The notes: generated by a model from the sequence alone, not told the origin. Shown: positions 41,520 through 52,000, counted from the stretch's first letter. The stretch is DNA of 64,000 nt from an uncultured Bacteroidota bacterium (GCA_902774395.1 CACYIK010000009.1:18545-82544), one strand, 5' to 3'. Numbers and translations: made by a program.

Positions 41520-42784
41520 AAACCCTTCTTGAGGGACATAAGATACTGATTGCGGGCTACGGTCGCGAGGGAAAGAGCGCCGAGCGACTCATCCAGCGCC
41601 TGGTGCCCGACGCACAATATACCATCGCCATGCAAGTGGAGAACGGAAAGTGGAAGACCGAGAGCGGAGAATGGAGAACCGATTGGCCGTTCGACATGGT
41701 CATCAAGTCGCCCGGCATCCCCAATTTTCACCTTTCACCTTTCACCTTTCACCTCACTTCCCTCACCGACCTCTTCCTTCAGGTGTATGGCGACATGACC
41801 ATCGGCGTCACTGGCACCAAGGGCAAGAGCACTACGGCGTCGTTGATACATCACCTGCTGCCAGGTAGTATTCTGGCTGGCAATATCGGCATTCCTCTGT
41901 TCGACATCCTCGACGAGTTGCGAGAAGACTCTGTCGTGGTGGCAGAGCTGAGCTGTCACCAGCTGGAGAATATCCACCGCGGACCGCATATCGCCGTGCT
42001 GCTCAACCTCTTCCAGGAACACCTGGACCACTACGAGGATTACATGGGCTACAAGATGGCCAAGTTCCAGATTGCCTTGAAACAGCGTGGGGGCGACCAT
42101 TTCTTCTACTGCACCGACAATGACGAGCTGCGTGCTTTAGTGGAGAGTGGAGAGTGGAGAGTGGAGAGTGAATTGCATCCGTATTCAATAAATAATATCA
42201 CATCCGAAGAACAGGAGTTGTTGAAAGCCTGCCCGCTAGAGGGTGAACACAACCGCAGCAACGCCCTGGTGGCCTGCCGAGTAGCTCAACTCATCACTCA
42301 TCACTCATCATTCATCATTAAAGAGGCTTTGGCCTCGTTCCGGGGTTTGCGCCATAGAATGGAAAAGATAGGTACGGTGGCCGGCATCACGTGGTACGAC
42401 GACAGCATCAGCACCATCCCCGCCGCGGCTATTGCTGCGGTGAAGGCGCTTGGACGTGTCGATACCTTGATTCTCGGCGGCTTCGACCGAGGCATCGACT
42501 ACACACCCCTGGTGGACTTCCTGAATGAGCACCCAATAAAGAACCTAGTCTTCGTCGGCCAAGCCGGCCGCAGGATTCACTCAACACTCAACACTCATCA
42601 TTCATCATTGATTGAGGACGACTATACCAAGATAGTGCCATGGTGTGTCGAGCACACGGAAAAGGGTGGGGTAGTGCTACTCTCACCGGCGGCAGCCAGC
42701 TATGACGCCTTCAAGAACTTCGAGGTGCGTGGCGACTTCTACCGCGAACAGATATTAAAGCTCAATCAGAACGAAAAGAACTAA
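41498..42784 (+). CDS. murD2: MurD-type UDP-MurNAc-L-Ala:glutamate ligase
   Basis: Mur ligase of 428 aa that joins glutamate to UDP-MurNAc-L-Ala. The N-terminal nucleotide-like motif is IAGYGREGKSAERL, the ATP loop GTKGKST (about residues 106-112), then AELSCHQLENI and EHLDHY. GREGKSA in place of the usual MurD start, and its overlap with a MurL-like gene, suggest the L-Glu-using MurD2 rather than classical MurD. At least five repeat inserts are in frame (about residues 46-62, 76-90, 211-225, 265-274 and 360-371). Whether a classical murD also exists cannot be seen here. Confidence 0.82.
   Translation: MYREEQLKTLLEGHKILIAGYGREGKSAERLIQRLVPDAQYTIAMQVENGKWKTESGEWRTDWPFDMVIKSPGIPNFHLSPFTFHLTSLTDLFLQVYGDMTIGVTGTKGKSTTASLIHHLLPGSILAGNIGIPLFDILDELREDSVVVAELSCHQLENIHRGPHIAVLLNLFQEHLDHYEDYMGYKMAKFQIALKQRGGDHFFYCTDNDELRALVESGEWRVESELHPYSINNITSEEQELLKACPLEGEHNRSNALVACRVAQLITHHSSFIIKEALASFRGLRHRMEKIGTVAGITWYDDSISTIPAAAIAAVKALGRVDTLILGGFDRGIDYTPLVDFLNEHPIKNLVFVGQAGRRIHSTLNTHHSSLIEDDYTKIVPWCVEHTEKGGVVLLSPAAASYDAFKNFEVRGDFYREQILKLNQNEKN
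41635..41682 (+). repeat. GTGGAGAACGGAAAG word array in murD
   Basis: Four or five words of the GTGGAGAGTGGAGAG family, encoding VENGKWKTESGEWRT. Confidence 0.75.
41725..41762 (+). repeat. TTTCACCTTTCACC word array in murD
   Basis: Four words encode FHLSPFTFHL; the same word forms the right arm of the element in the nucleoside phosphorylase gene. Confidence 0.8.
42129..42168 (+). repeat. GTGGAGAGTGGAGAG word array in murD
   Basis: Four or five nearly perfect copies of AGTGGAGAG encode ESGEWRVESE. Confidence 0.8.
42576..42612 (+). repeat. CACTCATCATTCAACAC word array in murD
   Basis: Words of the ATTCATCATTCAACA family encode HSTLNTHHSSLI. A second, shorter array is at 42291-42320. Confidence 0.75.
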
Positions 42785-42826
42785 AAGAAAAGTTCTGATT
42801 GTTCTGATGGTTCTGATAGAGAAAAA
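42765..42826. repeat. CAGAACGAAAAG / GTTCTGATT inverted word element
   Basis: AATCAGAACGAAAAG on the left, AGTTCTGATTGTTCTGATGG on the right; it spans the murD stop codon and lies before the M20 gene. Confidence 0.65.
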
Positions 42827-42831
42827 AAATT

Positions 42832-43968
42832 ATGATTGATTATAAAGCTATCCGTCACGCTCTCCACGAGCATCCGCAGACTGCCGGCAACGAGCAGTTT
42901 GCCCACGATATGATTGTCCGCCACCTGCAAGGCCTTCACCCGACCAAGGTCTACACCAACGTCGGTGGCTACGGTGTCATCGCCGTCTGGCAAGGTGAAA
43001 GCTCAAGCAATCAAGCAATCAAGCAATCAAGCATTCCCACCGTCGCCTTCCGTGCAGATATCGACGCCCTGCCCATAGGTCACCGCTGCGGTCACGACGG
43101 CCACACCACCATCCTCCTCCGCCTCGCCGAACTGGTAGACGAAGAATTCATCATTCAACATTCATCATTCAACATTCTCCTCCTCTGGCAGCCTGCCGAG
43201 GAGACAGGTACCGGCTCGCGTGCCGTGCTCGATACGGGCATCCTGCAGCAGTACAATATCAAGGCTTTCTATGCCTTACACAACCTTCCGGGTTATCCGC
43301 TGGGCACCGTGGTGTTGTGTCCGCGGACCTTTGCCGCCGCCTCGACGGGCGTGGTCTACCACCTCGACGGCCGCGAGACGCACGCTTCGACACCCGAGCT
43401 CGGCATCAACCCAGGCCTTGCCGTCGCCGAGATAATCAGTAAGTTCAATGGTTTTAATGGGCAGAGTGGGGAGTTTAGGCAATCGACGCTTATCTGTGTG
43501 AAGGTGGGGCAGCCGGCCTTCGGCACCTCGGCGGGGCATGGCGAGGTGATGTTCACCCTCCGCGCCTTCACTAACGACGCGATGGAGCGGCTGCTCGCCG
43601 CCGCCAACAACGCCGTGGCCGAAATAGCAGGACGTTACGGCCTCACCGTGACGCGTACGTTGGTAGAGCCGTTCCACGCCACAGAAAACAATGAGGAAAT
43701 AATTGAAAATTTAAAATTGAAAATTGAAAAGGCTGCCGCGACAGATAATTCTCAATTTTCAATTTTCAATTTTCAATTCAAGGATGAGCCTTTCCGCTGG
43801 AGCGAGGACTTCGCCGAGTATCTGTTAGAATTTCCTGGCGCCATGTTCGGCATGGGCAGTGGCGAGAACCACGCCGAGCTGCACCATCCCGACTACGACT
43901 TCCCCGACGAGCTCATCGAGCCCGCCGCCCAGATGTTCTTCTGCCTTAGCTCTTCTTTTTTGAAGTAG
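42832..43968 (+). CDS. M20-family amidohydrolase
   Basis: A 378-aa zinc peptidase of the M20D type (aminoacylase/hippurate hydrolase-like). Metal-site motifs include GHRCGHDGHTTILL and PAEETGTGSR, and a late GENHAELHHP. Such enzymes deacylate N-acyl amino acids or dipeptides. Location next to murL/murD suggests, but does not show, a cell-wall peptide substrate. Three repeat inserts are in frame: about residues 59-70 (CAATCAAG words), 106-117 (ATTCATCATTCAACA words) and 290-316 (inverted TTGAAAATTG element). Its 3' end overlaps the opposite-strand lipoprotein gene by 23 nt. Confidence 0.87.
   Translation: MIDYKAIRHALHEHPQTAGNEQFAHDMIVRHLQGLHPTKVYTNVGGYGVIAVWQGESSSNQAIKQSSIPTVAFRADIDALPIGHRCGHDGHTTILLRLAELVDEEFIIQHSSFNILLLWQPAEETGTGSRAVLDTGILQQYNIKAFYALHNLPGYPLGTVVLCPRTFAAASTGVVYHLDGRETHASTPELGINPGLAVAEIISKFNGFNGQSGEFRQSTLICVKVGQPAFGTSAGHGEVMFTLRAFTNDAMERLLAAANNAVAEIAGRYGLTVTRTLVEPFHATENNEEIIENLKLKIEKAAATDNSQFSIFNFQFKDEPFRWSEDFAEYLLEFPGAMFGMGSGENHAELHHPDYDFPDELIEPAAQMFFCLSSSFLK
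43008..43037 (+). repeat. CAATCAAGCAAT word array in the M20 gene
   Basis: Three copies of CAAGCAATC in frame (SSNQAIKQSS), the same word as in the ppdK-rex gap. Confidence 0.8.
43148..43183 (+). repeat. ATTCATCATTCAACATTC word array in the M20 gene
   Basis: Four words in frame (FIIQHSSFN). Confidence 0.8.
43700..43780 (+). repeat. TTGAAAATTGAAAA inverted word element in the M20 gene
   Basis: Left array 43700-43730, spacer with GGCTGCCGCGACAG (43731-43744), right array of TCAATTTTCAATTTTC (43751-43780). The insert is in frame and gives ENLKLKIEKAAATDNSQFSI. Confidence 0.9.
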
Positions 43969-44560
43969 AGCCGGTCGACTTCTCCAATTTGATGTAGTCG
44001 GGGAAGGACACCTGCTGGCCGTTGACGTTGATGCTGGGCTTGATGCGCAGGCCTACCTTCGACGAGGTGCCGTCATTGGAGAAACTCGAGGCGAAGTTCT
44101 TCAGCGCATCCACACCTTTCTTGGAGAAGAACTGACCGAGGTCGGTGTTGACGCCGAGCGGCACGGTGGTGGTGGTGCTGGGACGGATGGTATAGCTGCG
44201 GCTGCTGACACCACTGGCCATGTCGGTACCGTCGATGGCCAGAATCCAGTCCATCGCCGTCATCGAGGCCTTCTGCTGGGTGGGATTGGTTACGTTGACG
44301 TTCATGTCCATGCTCAGGGGCACCTTCTTGCTCTGGTAGGCCGCCACAAGTTTCACCACGTCGGTGGCGGAGAGGTTGCCCGACGTGAGGTTCTTCACGT
44401 CGACACCGGCGACGGTGACATTGCTCACATTCTTAAGGTCGAATTTGCAGTTTCTCAGATTGGCCACGCCAGCGATGTCATTGGCGAGCTGCGAAAGGAT
44501 GTCGCACGAACTCAGCAGGATAGTACCTGCCATTGCTAAAACAAAAAGTATCTTTTTCAT
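43946..44560 (-). CDS. LEA-like lipoprotein, function unknown
   Basis: I start at 44560 (MKKILFVLAMAG), 204 aa, with lipobox LSSC (Cys about 19). The mature part (FDLKNVSNVTVAGVDVKNL, PLSMDMNVNVTNPTQQKAS) has the pattern of LEA type 2-like Ig-fold lipoproteins found in Bacteroidetes. The role is unknown. Its 3' end overlaps the convergent M20 gene. The -7 box ends 4 nt before the ATG, so the mRNA may be leaderless. Confidence 0.72.
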   Translation of the reverse strand: MKKILFVLAMAGTILLSSCDILSQLANDIAGVANLRNCKFDLKNVSNVTVAGVDVKNLTSGNLSATDVVKLVAAYQSKKVPLSMDMNVNVTNPTQQKASMTAMDWILAIDGTDMASGVSSRSYTIRPSTTTTVPLGVNTDLGQFFSKKGVDALKNFASSFSNDGTSSKVGLRIKPSINVNGQQVSFPDYIKLEKSTGSTSKKKS

Positions 44561-44564
44561 GCTG

Positions 44565-44572
44565 CAAAAATA
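44565..44572 (-). promoter_or_regulatory. -7 box of the LEA-like lipoprotein gene, 4 nt from the ATG
   Basis: TATTTTTG then CAGC then ATG on the minus strand. Confidence 0.6.
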
Positions 44573-44627
44573 CACAACCTATCCGATATGGCCAAATTTT
44601 TTTTCTCGGAGGGCGCCGTTGGACTTT

Positions 44628-44662
44628 TTTTGCCTCAATATGAAAATAATTTCGTATTTTTG
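44628..44662 (+). promoter_or_regulatory. promoter of glnS
   Basis: TATTTTTG at 44655-44662 with TTTTG at 44628-44632 about 22 nt upstream; leader of about 55 nt to the ATG at 44717. Confidence 0.55.
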
Positions 44663-44716
44663 CAGTTTGGATTTACTATTGTATAATAAATTAATAAATA
44701 TATATTTCAACTTGTT

Positions 44717-46405
<1,689 letters not shown>

Positions 46406-46408
46406 GCA

Positions 46409-47758
46409 GTGAAATCCTGGCCGTTATATGTTGCTGTGGCTGCCCTGTTTCTGGCGCTTGTCAGCGGTTCGCTGACGACTACCGGTATGTTCATGGACGG
46501 CCTTATCTACAGCAATGTGGCGGCCAATATGGCCGACGGCATCGGAACTTTCTGGCATCCCACCTACACGGCTACGCACCATCCCGACTTCTACCAGCAT
46601 CCGCCGCTGGCGCTGGGATTGCTGGCGTTGTTCTACAAGGTGCTTGGTACACATATATGGGTAACGAAACTCTACATGGTGCTCACCATGCTGCTCTGCG
46701 CATGGCTCACCGTCAAGCTGTGGGTGCGGCTCGGTGGCAGACGTGAAGATGGTTGGATGCCGCTGTTGCTGTGGACCTTGATGCCCACGGTAACGCACTT
46801 CGCCAACCATTGCCTGCTCGAGAACACTATGGTGCTGTTCGTCCTCGGTGCCATACTGCTTCTGTTGCGTACCAAGCGTAATGCTCTGAACGGTATGTTG
46901 GCAGGCTTGCTGCTTGTGGCAGCGTTCCTGACCAAAGGCTTCACGGGTCTGTTCCCGTTGGTGCTGCCGCTGCTGCTGTGGCTTTTCGACAGAAAGAACC
47001 TCTCGTTCAAGGCCATGCTGGTGCAGTCTGTTTGCATTGTCATGGGTTTGCTTCTCCCGCTCGTTGTCATCGCGCTTGCTGTTCCCGAAGCAAGGGACTA
47101 TTTCTCCAACTACATGCTGCACCAGGTTATGGCCGGCTGGTCGCAGGGCGAGGTGCACCGTTGGCAGATACTTGTCTACTTCCTGCGCAGCACAGCTATA
47201 GCAATAGGTCTTGTGCTGCTGGTTGCCATTGTCAACAAAGGGGTGGGGCAGAAGCCATCTCGTGAGCAGTGGGCCATGTGGGCGTTGGTGGCCTGCGCCG
47301 TGCTGCCGATGATGGTGAGCACACGCCAGCGCGAGTTCTACCTGCTGACGGCCATGCCCATGGTGGCGGTGCTGCTGGCCCTGCTGATAGAAGAGCCTGT
47401 GGCTCGATGGTTAAAGCCATCCAAGGTGTTGGCATATGTTGCTTTGGCGCTGATGCTGGGCGCAGTGGTTCTAAATATTGTCCGTTTCGGCGGTGAGGGC
47501 CGCGACGTGCAGTTGCAGCGCGACCTGGAAGTCATTGCACCGCAGTTGGAGCGTGGCGAGATAGTAACGGTACCTACGCCGTTGTATTTCGACTACAAGC
47601 TGCAGGGCTACTACTACCGCGAATGCCGCGTGAGCCTCGACGACCAACACCGTCACCGCCACCTGTTGACCACCACTGACTATTCCCCCGACAGCGCATA
47701 CCGTGAGGTTTCCCTGCCGACAGAGCAGTATCACCTCTACAAACTACTGGCAGAATAA
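46409..47758 (+). CDS. GT-C membrane glycosyltransferase (GT39/ArnT-like)
   Basis: A 449-aa integral membrane protein beginning at GTG (46409), 3 nt after glnS. About nine membrane helices. The first periplasmic loop holds FMDGLIYSNVAANMADG, whose Asp is in the catalytic position of polyprenyl-phosphate sugar transferases, and YQHPPLALGLLALFYKVLG follows. The family transfers lipid-linked sugars to lipid A, protein or other acceptors. The acceptor is unknown. The C-terminal part is a short soluble domain (about residues 360-449). Confidence 0.82.
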   Translation: MKSWPLYVAVAALFLALVSGSLTTTGMFMDGLIYSNVAANMADGIGTFWHPTYTATHHPDFYQHPPLALGLLALFYKVLGTHIWVTKLYMVLTMLLCAWLTVKLWVRLGGRREDGWMPLLLWTLMPTVTHFANHCLLENTMVLFVLGAILLLLRTKRNALNGMLAGLLLVAAFLTKGFTGLFPLVLPLLLWLFDRKNLSFKAMLVQSVCIVMGLLLPLVVIALAVPEARDYFSNYMLHQVMAGWSQGEVHRWQILVYFLRSTAIAIGLVLLVAIVNKGVGQKPSREQWAMWALVACAVLPMMVSTRQREFYLLTAMPMVAVLLALLIEEPVARWLKPSKVLAYVALALMLGAVVLNIVRFGGEGRDVQLQRDLEVIAPQLERGEIVTVPTPLYFDYKLQGYYYRECRVSLDDQHRHRHLLTTTDYSPDSAYREVSLPTEQYHLYKLLAE

Positions 47759-48072
47759 TTTTGCCAATTAAAATAATGAATGTTTTTTTGTAAAGATGCT
47801 CATGAGTTTTTGATGCGATGAGCATGAGATTTAGGGATGAAAAACGACTGCCAAGAGACCGCCGAAGGATCACCGAAGGGTCAAGAAGCTAAGGGTTGAA
47901 AATGAGTGTTTTGTGTTACTCTGTAATGGCTGTTGCACTTTTTGTTGGTTATCAATATGTTGCAATAATTTCAAAGAAGGCACATAGAACCCACCAAGAA
48001 GGAGCGAAGAGCCGTCACCGCCGAGAGATCGCCGACGGACCACCGACGGATTGTCGATAGAATATGTTGATA
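47759..48072. repeat. CCGAAGGATCACC word arrays in a 400-nt intergenic gap
   Basis: Two related arrays, at 47850-47890 (AGACCGCCGAAGGATCACCG) and at 48014-48058 (GAGATCGCCGACGGACCACC), with an unremarkable AT-rich stretch between. I see no gene here. The right end runs into the palindromes of the next promoter. Confidence 0.6.
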
Positions 48073-48139
48073 TTTTTGGAATCAATTCCAAAAAAATTAT
48101 GATTTTTTGGGAATTGATTCCAAAAAAGTTGTATATTTG
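48073..48139 (+). promoter_or_regulatory. promoter with two palindromes before the DUF4143 ATPase
   Basis: Two near-identical palindromes, TTTTTGGAATCAATTCC at 48073-48094 and TTGGGAATTGATTCCAAA at 48103-48126, lie before TATATTTG (48132-48139). They are inverse copies of each other and overlap the -33 region, as expected for a dimeric operator. Confidence 0.7.
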
Positions 48140-48159
48140 CAGTGGTAAATAATAAGGTT

Positions 48160-49287
48160 ATGATAGAGCGGTTGTTGTATAAAAGCATTGAGGATAAGTT
48201 GTTTAAAGGCAAGATTGTTGTCCTCGCAGGTGCCCGTCAGGTGGGTAAAACCACTTTACTGAAGCAAATACTTCGCAATAAAGAGGGTGTTTTGTGGCTG
48301 AACGGAGACGAGATGCAGGTGCAAAATCTCTTCAACAACGCCTCGGCCGACAGGTTGCTGTCAGAGTTCGGAAACAACAAAATAGTGATACTTGACGAGG
48401 CCCAACGTATTAAAGACATCGGCCTAAGGCTGAAGTTGATTGCAGATGCAGACTGTGATATTCAAATGATAGCCACTGGCAGCTCGGCGTTTGAACTGGC
48501 CAACAAGGTAAACGAGCCGTTGACGGGTCGCAAGTGGGAGTATCAGATGTTCCCGCTGTCGTTTGGCGAGATGGTGGCTCACCATGGAAAAATGAAGGAA
48601 ATGCGCATGTTGCCAAAACGTATCGTTTACGGTTACTATCCTGAGGTTGTAACGAACGAGGGCAATGAGATAGAAATACTTAAACTATTGACCGATGCCT
48701 ATCTTTATAAGGACATCCTTTCGTGGGAGAACATCAAGCACCCCGACAAACTACAGACACTGCTCCGCGCGTTGGCCTATCAGGTCGGATCACAGGTGTC
48801 GTTCAACGAGTTGAGCCAGATGTGCTCGCTTGACAGCAAGACGGTGGAACGTTATATCACCCTGCTTGAGCAATGCTATATTATTTTTAGACTGCCGTCG
48901 TTTTCACGCAATTTGCGTCATGAACTCAAGGCGAGTCGGAAGATATTTTTCTACGACAACGGCATCCGTAATGCGTTGATTGCAGATTACACTGCTCCAG
49001 AAATAAGGCAAGACATCGGTGCATTGTGGGAGAACTTCGTCGTCTCGGAGAGAATAAAGTGTAATGAGTACTATCGTCGTTGGGTGAACCGATATTTTTG
49101 GCGTACCACACAGCAACAGGAGATTGACTATCTGGAAGAGGGCGGTGGAAAGCTCCATGCATACGAGATAAAATGGAATCCTCGCAAGAAAGCCACTATC
49201 ACCAAAACGTTTATGGATGCCTACCCTGACACTGGCTTCAAGGTGATTACTCCCGAGAATATCGCAGAATTCTTATTGCCTGAGTGA
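48160..49287 (+). CDS. AAA-type ATPase with DUF4143 domain
   Basis: I start at the ATG 48160 (MIERLLYKSIEDKLF), 375 aa; a GTG at 48142 is possible but leaves only 2 nt after the -7 box. Walker A is AGARQVGKTTL (about residues 24-34) and Walker B is IVILDEAQRI. The C-terminal half is the DUF4143 (nuclease-like) domain, with LVAYQVGS-type and FFYDNGIRNALI segments. This is a very common Bacteroidetes ATPase of unknown function. The gene is more AT-rich than its neighbours, and paired palindromes precede it; both suggest it may be a recent arrival. Confidence 0.9.
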   Translation: MIERLLYKSIEDKLFKGKIVVLAGARQVGKTTLLKQILRNKEGVLWLNGDEMQVQNLFNNASADRLLSEFGNNKIVILDEAQRIKDIGLRLKLIADADCDIQMIATGSSAFELANKVNEPLTGRKWEYQMFPLSFGEMVAHHGKMKEMRMLPKRIVYGYYPEVVTNEGNEIEILKLLTDAYLYKDILSWENIKHPDKLQTLLRALAYQVGSQVSFNELSQMCSLDSKTVERYITLLEQCYIIFRLPSFSRNLRHELKASRKIFFYDNGIRNALIADYTAPEIRQDIGALWENFVVSERIKCNEYYRRWVNRYFWRTTQQQEIDYLEEGGGKLHAYEIKWNPRKKATITKTFMDAYPDTGFKVITPENIAEFLLPE

Positions 49288-49318
49288 TTTTTATTGTTGC
49301 GGTTTCGGGAAAAAGTTG

Positions 49319-49326
49319 TATCTTTG
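49319..49326 (+). promoter_or_regulatory. -7 box of pheT
   Basis: TATCTTTG followed by a 48-nt leader to the ATG at 49375. Confidence 0.5.
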
Positions 49327-49374
49327 CAGAATAATGCAAAGAGTATATTTTTTTGATAATAAACTGATACATAT

Positions 49375-51978
49375 ATGAATATTTCTTTCGATTGGCTTAA
49401 AGAGTATGTGGATATTGAGGATATGACTCCTCAGGAACTGGACGACCTGCTGACGTTCTCCGGCTTGGAGGTCGACAGCAAAGAGAAGGTGGAGACCATC
49501 AAAGGCGGTCTGGAGCATGTGGTGATAGCGCAGGTGCTGACCTGCGAGCCGCACCCCGACAGCGACCATCTGCACCTGACGACCGTCGACGTGGGCGGCG
49601 AGCGTCCGCTGAACATCGTCTGCGGCGCCCCCAACGTGGCCGCTGGACAGAAGGTGGTGTGCGCCCAGATCGGCACCAAGATTTACACCTCGGACACCGA
49701 ATACTACGAGATTAAGAAAGGCAAGCTGCGTGGCGCCGTCAGCGAGGGCATGCTCTGCGCTGCCGACGAGCTGCAGCTCGGCACCGACCACGCCGGCATC
49801 ATGGTGCTGCCCGACGACGCCCCCGTGGGAATGCCCGCCAAGGAATATTTCCACGTGAAGGACGACTACCTCTTCGAGGTGGCCATCACCGCCAACCGCA
49901 TGGACGCCATCTCGCATATCGGCGTGGCCCGCGACGTGGTGGCTGTCCGCAATACCCGCGAAGGCAAGCAGCTGAAGATTAAATGGCCGGAGGTTTCTGA
50001 ATGCGTTAATGCGTCAACGTGTAAATGCGTTAGTGCTGACGCGCCAGCCACTAACACAATAACGCAATCACACAATAACGCAATTAGAGTCACCGTCGAA
50101 GACCCCGACCTCTGCCCGCGCTACACCGGCATCACGCTGCGTGGCGTGAAGGTTGGTGAGAGCCCCGAGTGGCTGCAGAACCGTCTGCGCACCGTGGGCC
50201 TGCGTCCCATCAACAACGTGGTGGATGTGACCAACTTCGTCATGATGGAGGTGGGCCAGCCGCTGCACGCCTTCGACGCCGACCAGATTGCCGGCGGCCA
50301 CGTCATCGTGAAGCGTCTGCCGCAGGGTACCAAGTTCGTCACCCTCGACGGCGTGGAGCGCACCCTCGACGCCCGCGACCTGATGATATGTTGCGAATGT
50401 GGTAATTCGGGAATGTGTGAATGTGGGAGTCAGACTAACGAATTAACAAATTCACAAATTAACACATTGGCGGAGCCTATGTGCATCGCCGGTGTCTTCG
50501 GCGGCCTGAAGAGCGGCACCACCATGGAGACCAAGAACGTCTTCCTCGAGAGCGCTTTCTTCAACCCCGTGAGCATCCGCAAGACCAGCCAGCGCCACAC
50601 GCTGAAGACCGACGCCAGCTACCGCTACGAGCGCACCTGCGACCCCAACATCACCGTGTGGGCTCTGCGCCGCGCCGTGAAGCTCATCCAGGAGCTCGCC
50701 GGCGGCGAGATCTGCGGCCAGATGGTTGACCTCTACCCGAAGCCCATCGAGAAGCCCGTCGTGGAGGTGAACTTCCGCCGCATGTTCGACCTCGTGGGTC
50801 AGGACATCCCGCTGGAGGCCGTCCGCACCGCACTCACCTCGCTCGACATCGAGATTGTCAACGAGACTGCCGAAGGCATGACCCTCAAGGTGCCCACCTG
50901 CAAGGCTGACGTCTATCGCGAGTGCGACATCGTGGAGGAAATCATGCGCATCTACGGCTACAACAACATCCACATCGGCGAAACCGTCAACAGCTGCCTC
51001 TCCTACGGCAAGAAGCCCGACCCGCGCAAGCTCAAGAACGCCGTCAGCGACTACCTCACCGACAACGGCTTCAGCGAGATTATGAACAACTCGCTGACCA
51101 AGAGCGAGTATTATGAGGACAACCCCGACTTCCCCGCCGACCGTTGCATCCCCATCATCAACCCCCTCTCGAAGGAGCTCAACGTGATGCGCCAGACGCT
51201 GCTCTACAGCGGCCTGGAGTGCATTGCCCGCAATATTAACTTCCGCATCCTCGACCAGAAACTCTACGAGTTCGGCCACTGCTATGTGAAGACCGACGAG
51301 GCCTCCAACCAGGAGCTGCCGGTGACAAAGAGGTTCAATGAGACCGAGCATGTCAGCATCTTCATGACCGGCAACATGACGCCCGAGAGCTGGAAGATGA
51401 AGCCTGCCGAGACCGACTTCTTCTACCTCAAGGCCTACGTCATGGACATCCTGCACCGCATGCGCGTCAACATGGGTCGCATCGAGATGGTGCCCTCCAC
51501 CGCCAAGTATTTTGCTGAGGGCCTCGACATCATCCAGCGCGACAGCAAGAAGCTGCTCGGCACCATTGGCCGCATCGGCCGCGAGACGCTGAAGAAGATG
51601 GACATCAAGCAGCCCGTCTTCTATGCCGACCTCAACTGGACGCTGCTCCTCAAGCAGTACCCCACCAAGGAGGTGCTCTACCAGGAGGTGGCCAAGTTCC
51701 CCGAGGTGCGCCGCGACCTCGCACTCATCCTGCGCAAGGACGTCACCTTCGCCCAGGTTGAGCAGGCCGCCCAGCAGTGCGAGAAGAAGCTCCTCAAGAG
51801 CGTCAGCCTCTTCGACGTCTACGAAGGCAAAGGCATCGCCGACGGCTTCAAGTCCTACGCCGTCAGCTTCATCCTGCAGGACAAGGACAAGACCCTCGCT
51901 GACAAGCAGATCGAGGCCACCATGTCCAAAATCCAGAAGACCCTCGAGACGCAGCTTGGCGCGAAAATCAGAGGATAA
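49375..51978 (+). CDS. pheT: phenylalanyl-tRNA synthetase beta subunit
   Basis: The beta chain of the heterotetrameric PheRS that charges tRNA-Phe. The 867-aa protein has the N-terminal tRNA-binding domain (KVETIKGGLEHVVIAQVL; CEPHPDSDHLHL), the B3/B4 editing domain, the B5 domain and a C-terminal anticodon-binding fold (FPEVRRDLALIL). It is about 45 residues longer than common forms, and two repeat inserts account for much of this: about residues 207-239 and 340-366. Both are made of inverted word arrays. Start MNISFDWLKEYVD is standard. pheS is not adjacent. Confidence 0.96.
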   Translation: MNISFDWLKEYVDIEDMTPQELDDLLTFSGLEVDSKEKVETIKGGLEHVVIAQVLTCEPHPDSDHLHLTTVDVGGERPLNIVCGAPNVAAGQKVVCAQIGTKIYTSDTEYYEIKKGKLRGAVSEGMLCAADELQLGTDHAGIMVLPDDAPVGMPAKEYFHVKDDYLFEVAITANRMDAISHIGVARDVVAVRNTREGKQLKIKWPEVSECVNASTCKCVSADAPATNTITQSHNNAIRVTVEDPDLCPRYTGITLRGVKVGESPEWLQNRLRTVGLRPINNVVDVTNFVMMEVGQPLHAFDADQIAGGHVIVKRLPQGTKFVTLDGVERTLDARDLMICCECGNSGMCECGSQTNELTNSQINTLAEPMCIAGVFGGLKSGTTMETKNVFLESAFFNPVSIRKTSQRHTLKTDASYRYERTCDPNITVWALRRAVKLIQELAGGEICGQMVDLYPKPIEKPVVEVNFRRMFDLVGQDIPLEAVRTALTSLDIEIVNETAEGMTLKVPTCKADVYRECDIVEEIMRIYGYNNIHIGETVNSCLSYGKKPDPRKLKNAVSDYLTDNGFSEIMNNSLTKSEYYEDNPDFPADRCIPIINPLSKELNVMRQTLLYSGLECIARNINFRILDQKLYEFGHCYVKTDEASNQELPVTKRFNETEHVSIFMTGNMTPESWKMKPAETDFFYLKAYVMDILHRMRVNMGRIEMVPSTAKYFAEGLDIIQRDSKKLLGTIGRIGRETLKKMDIKQPVFYADLNWTLLLKQYPTKEVLYQEVAKFPEVRRDLALILRKDVTFAQVEQAAQQCEKKLLKSVSLFDVYEGKGIADGFKSYAVSFILQDKDKTLADKQIEATMSKIQKTLETQLGAKIRG
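49999..50090 (+). repeat. AATGCGTTAATGCGTC inverted word element in pheT
   Basis: Left array AATGCGTTAATGCGTCAACG, spacer GACGCGCCAGCC (50038-50049; on the minus strand GGCTGGCGCG) and right array AACGCAATCACACAATAACG. The insert is in frame. Confidence 0.85.
50392..50472 (+). repeat. GAATGTGGTAATTC inverted word element in pheT
   Basis: Left words GAATGTGG/AATTCGGG, spacer GGAGTCAGACTAACG and right words AATTAACAAATTCAC. The arms can pair and the frame stays open. Confidence 0.8.
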
Positions 51979-52000
51979 ATTCCTGTAGTGATTAAAAGAA

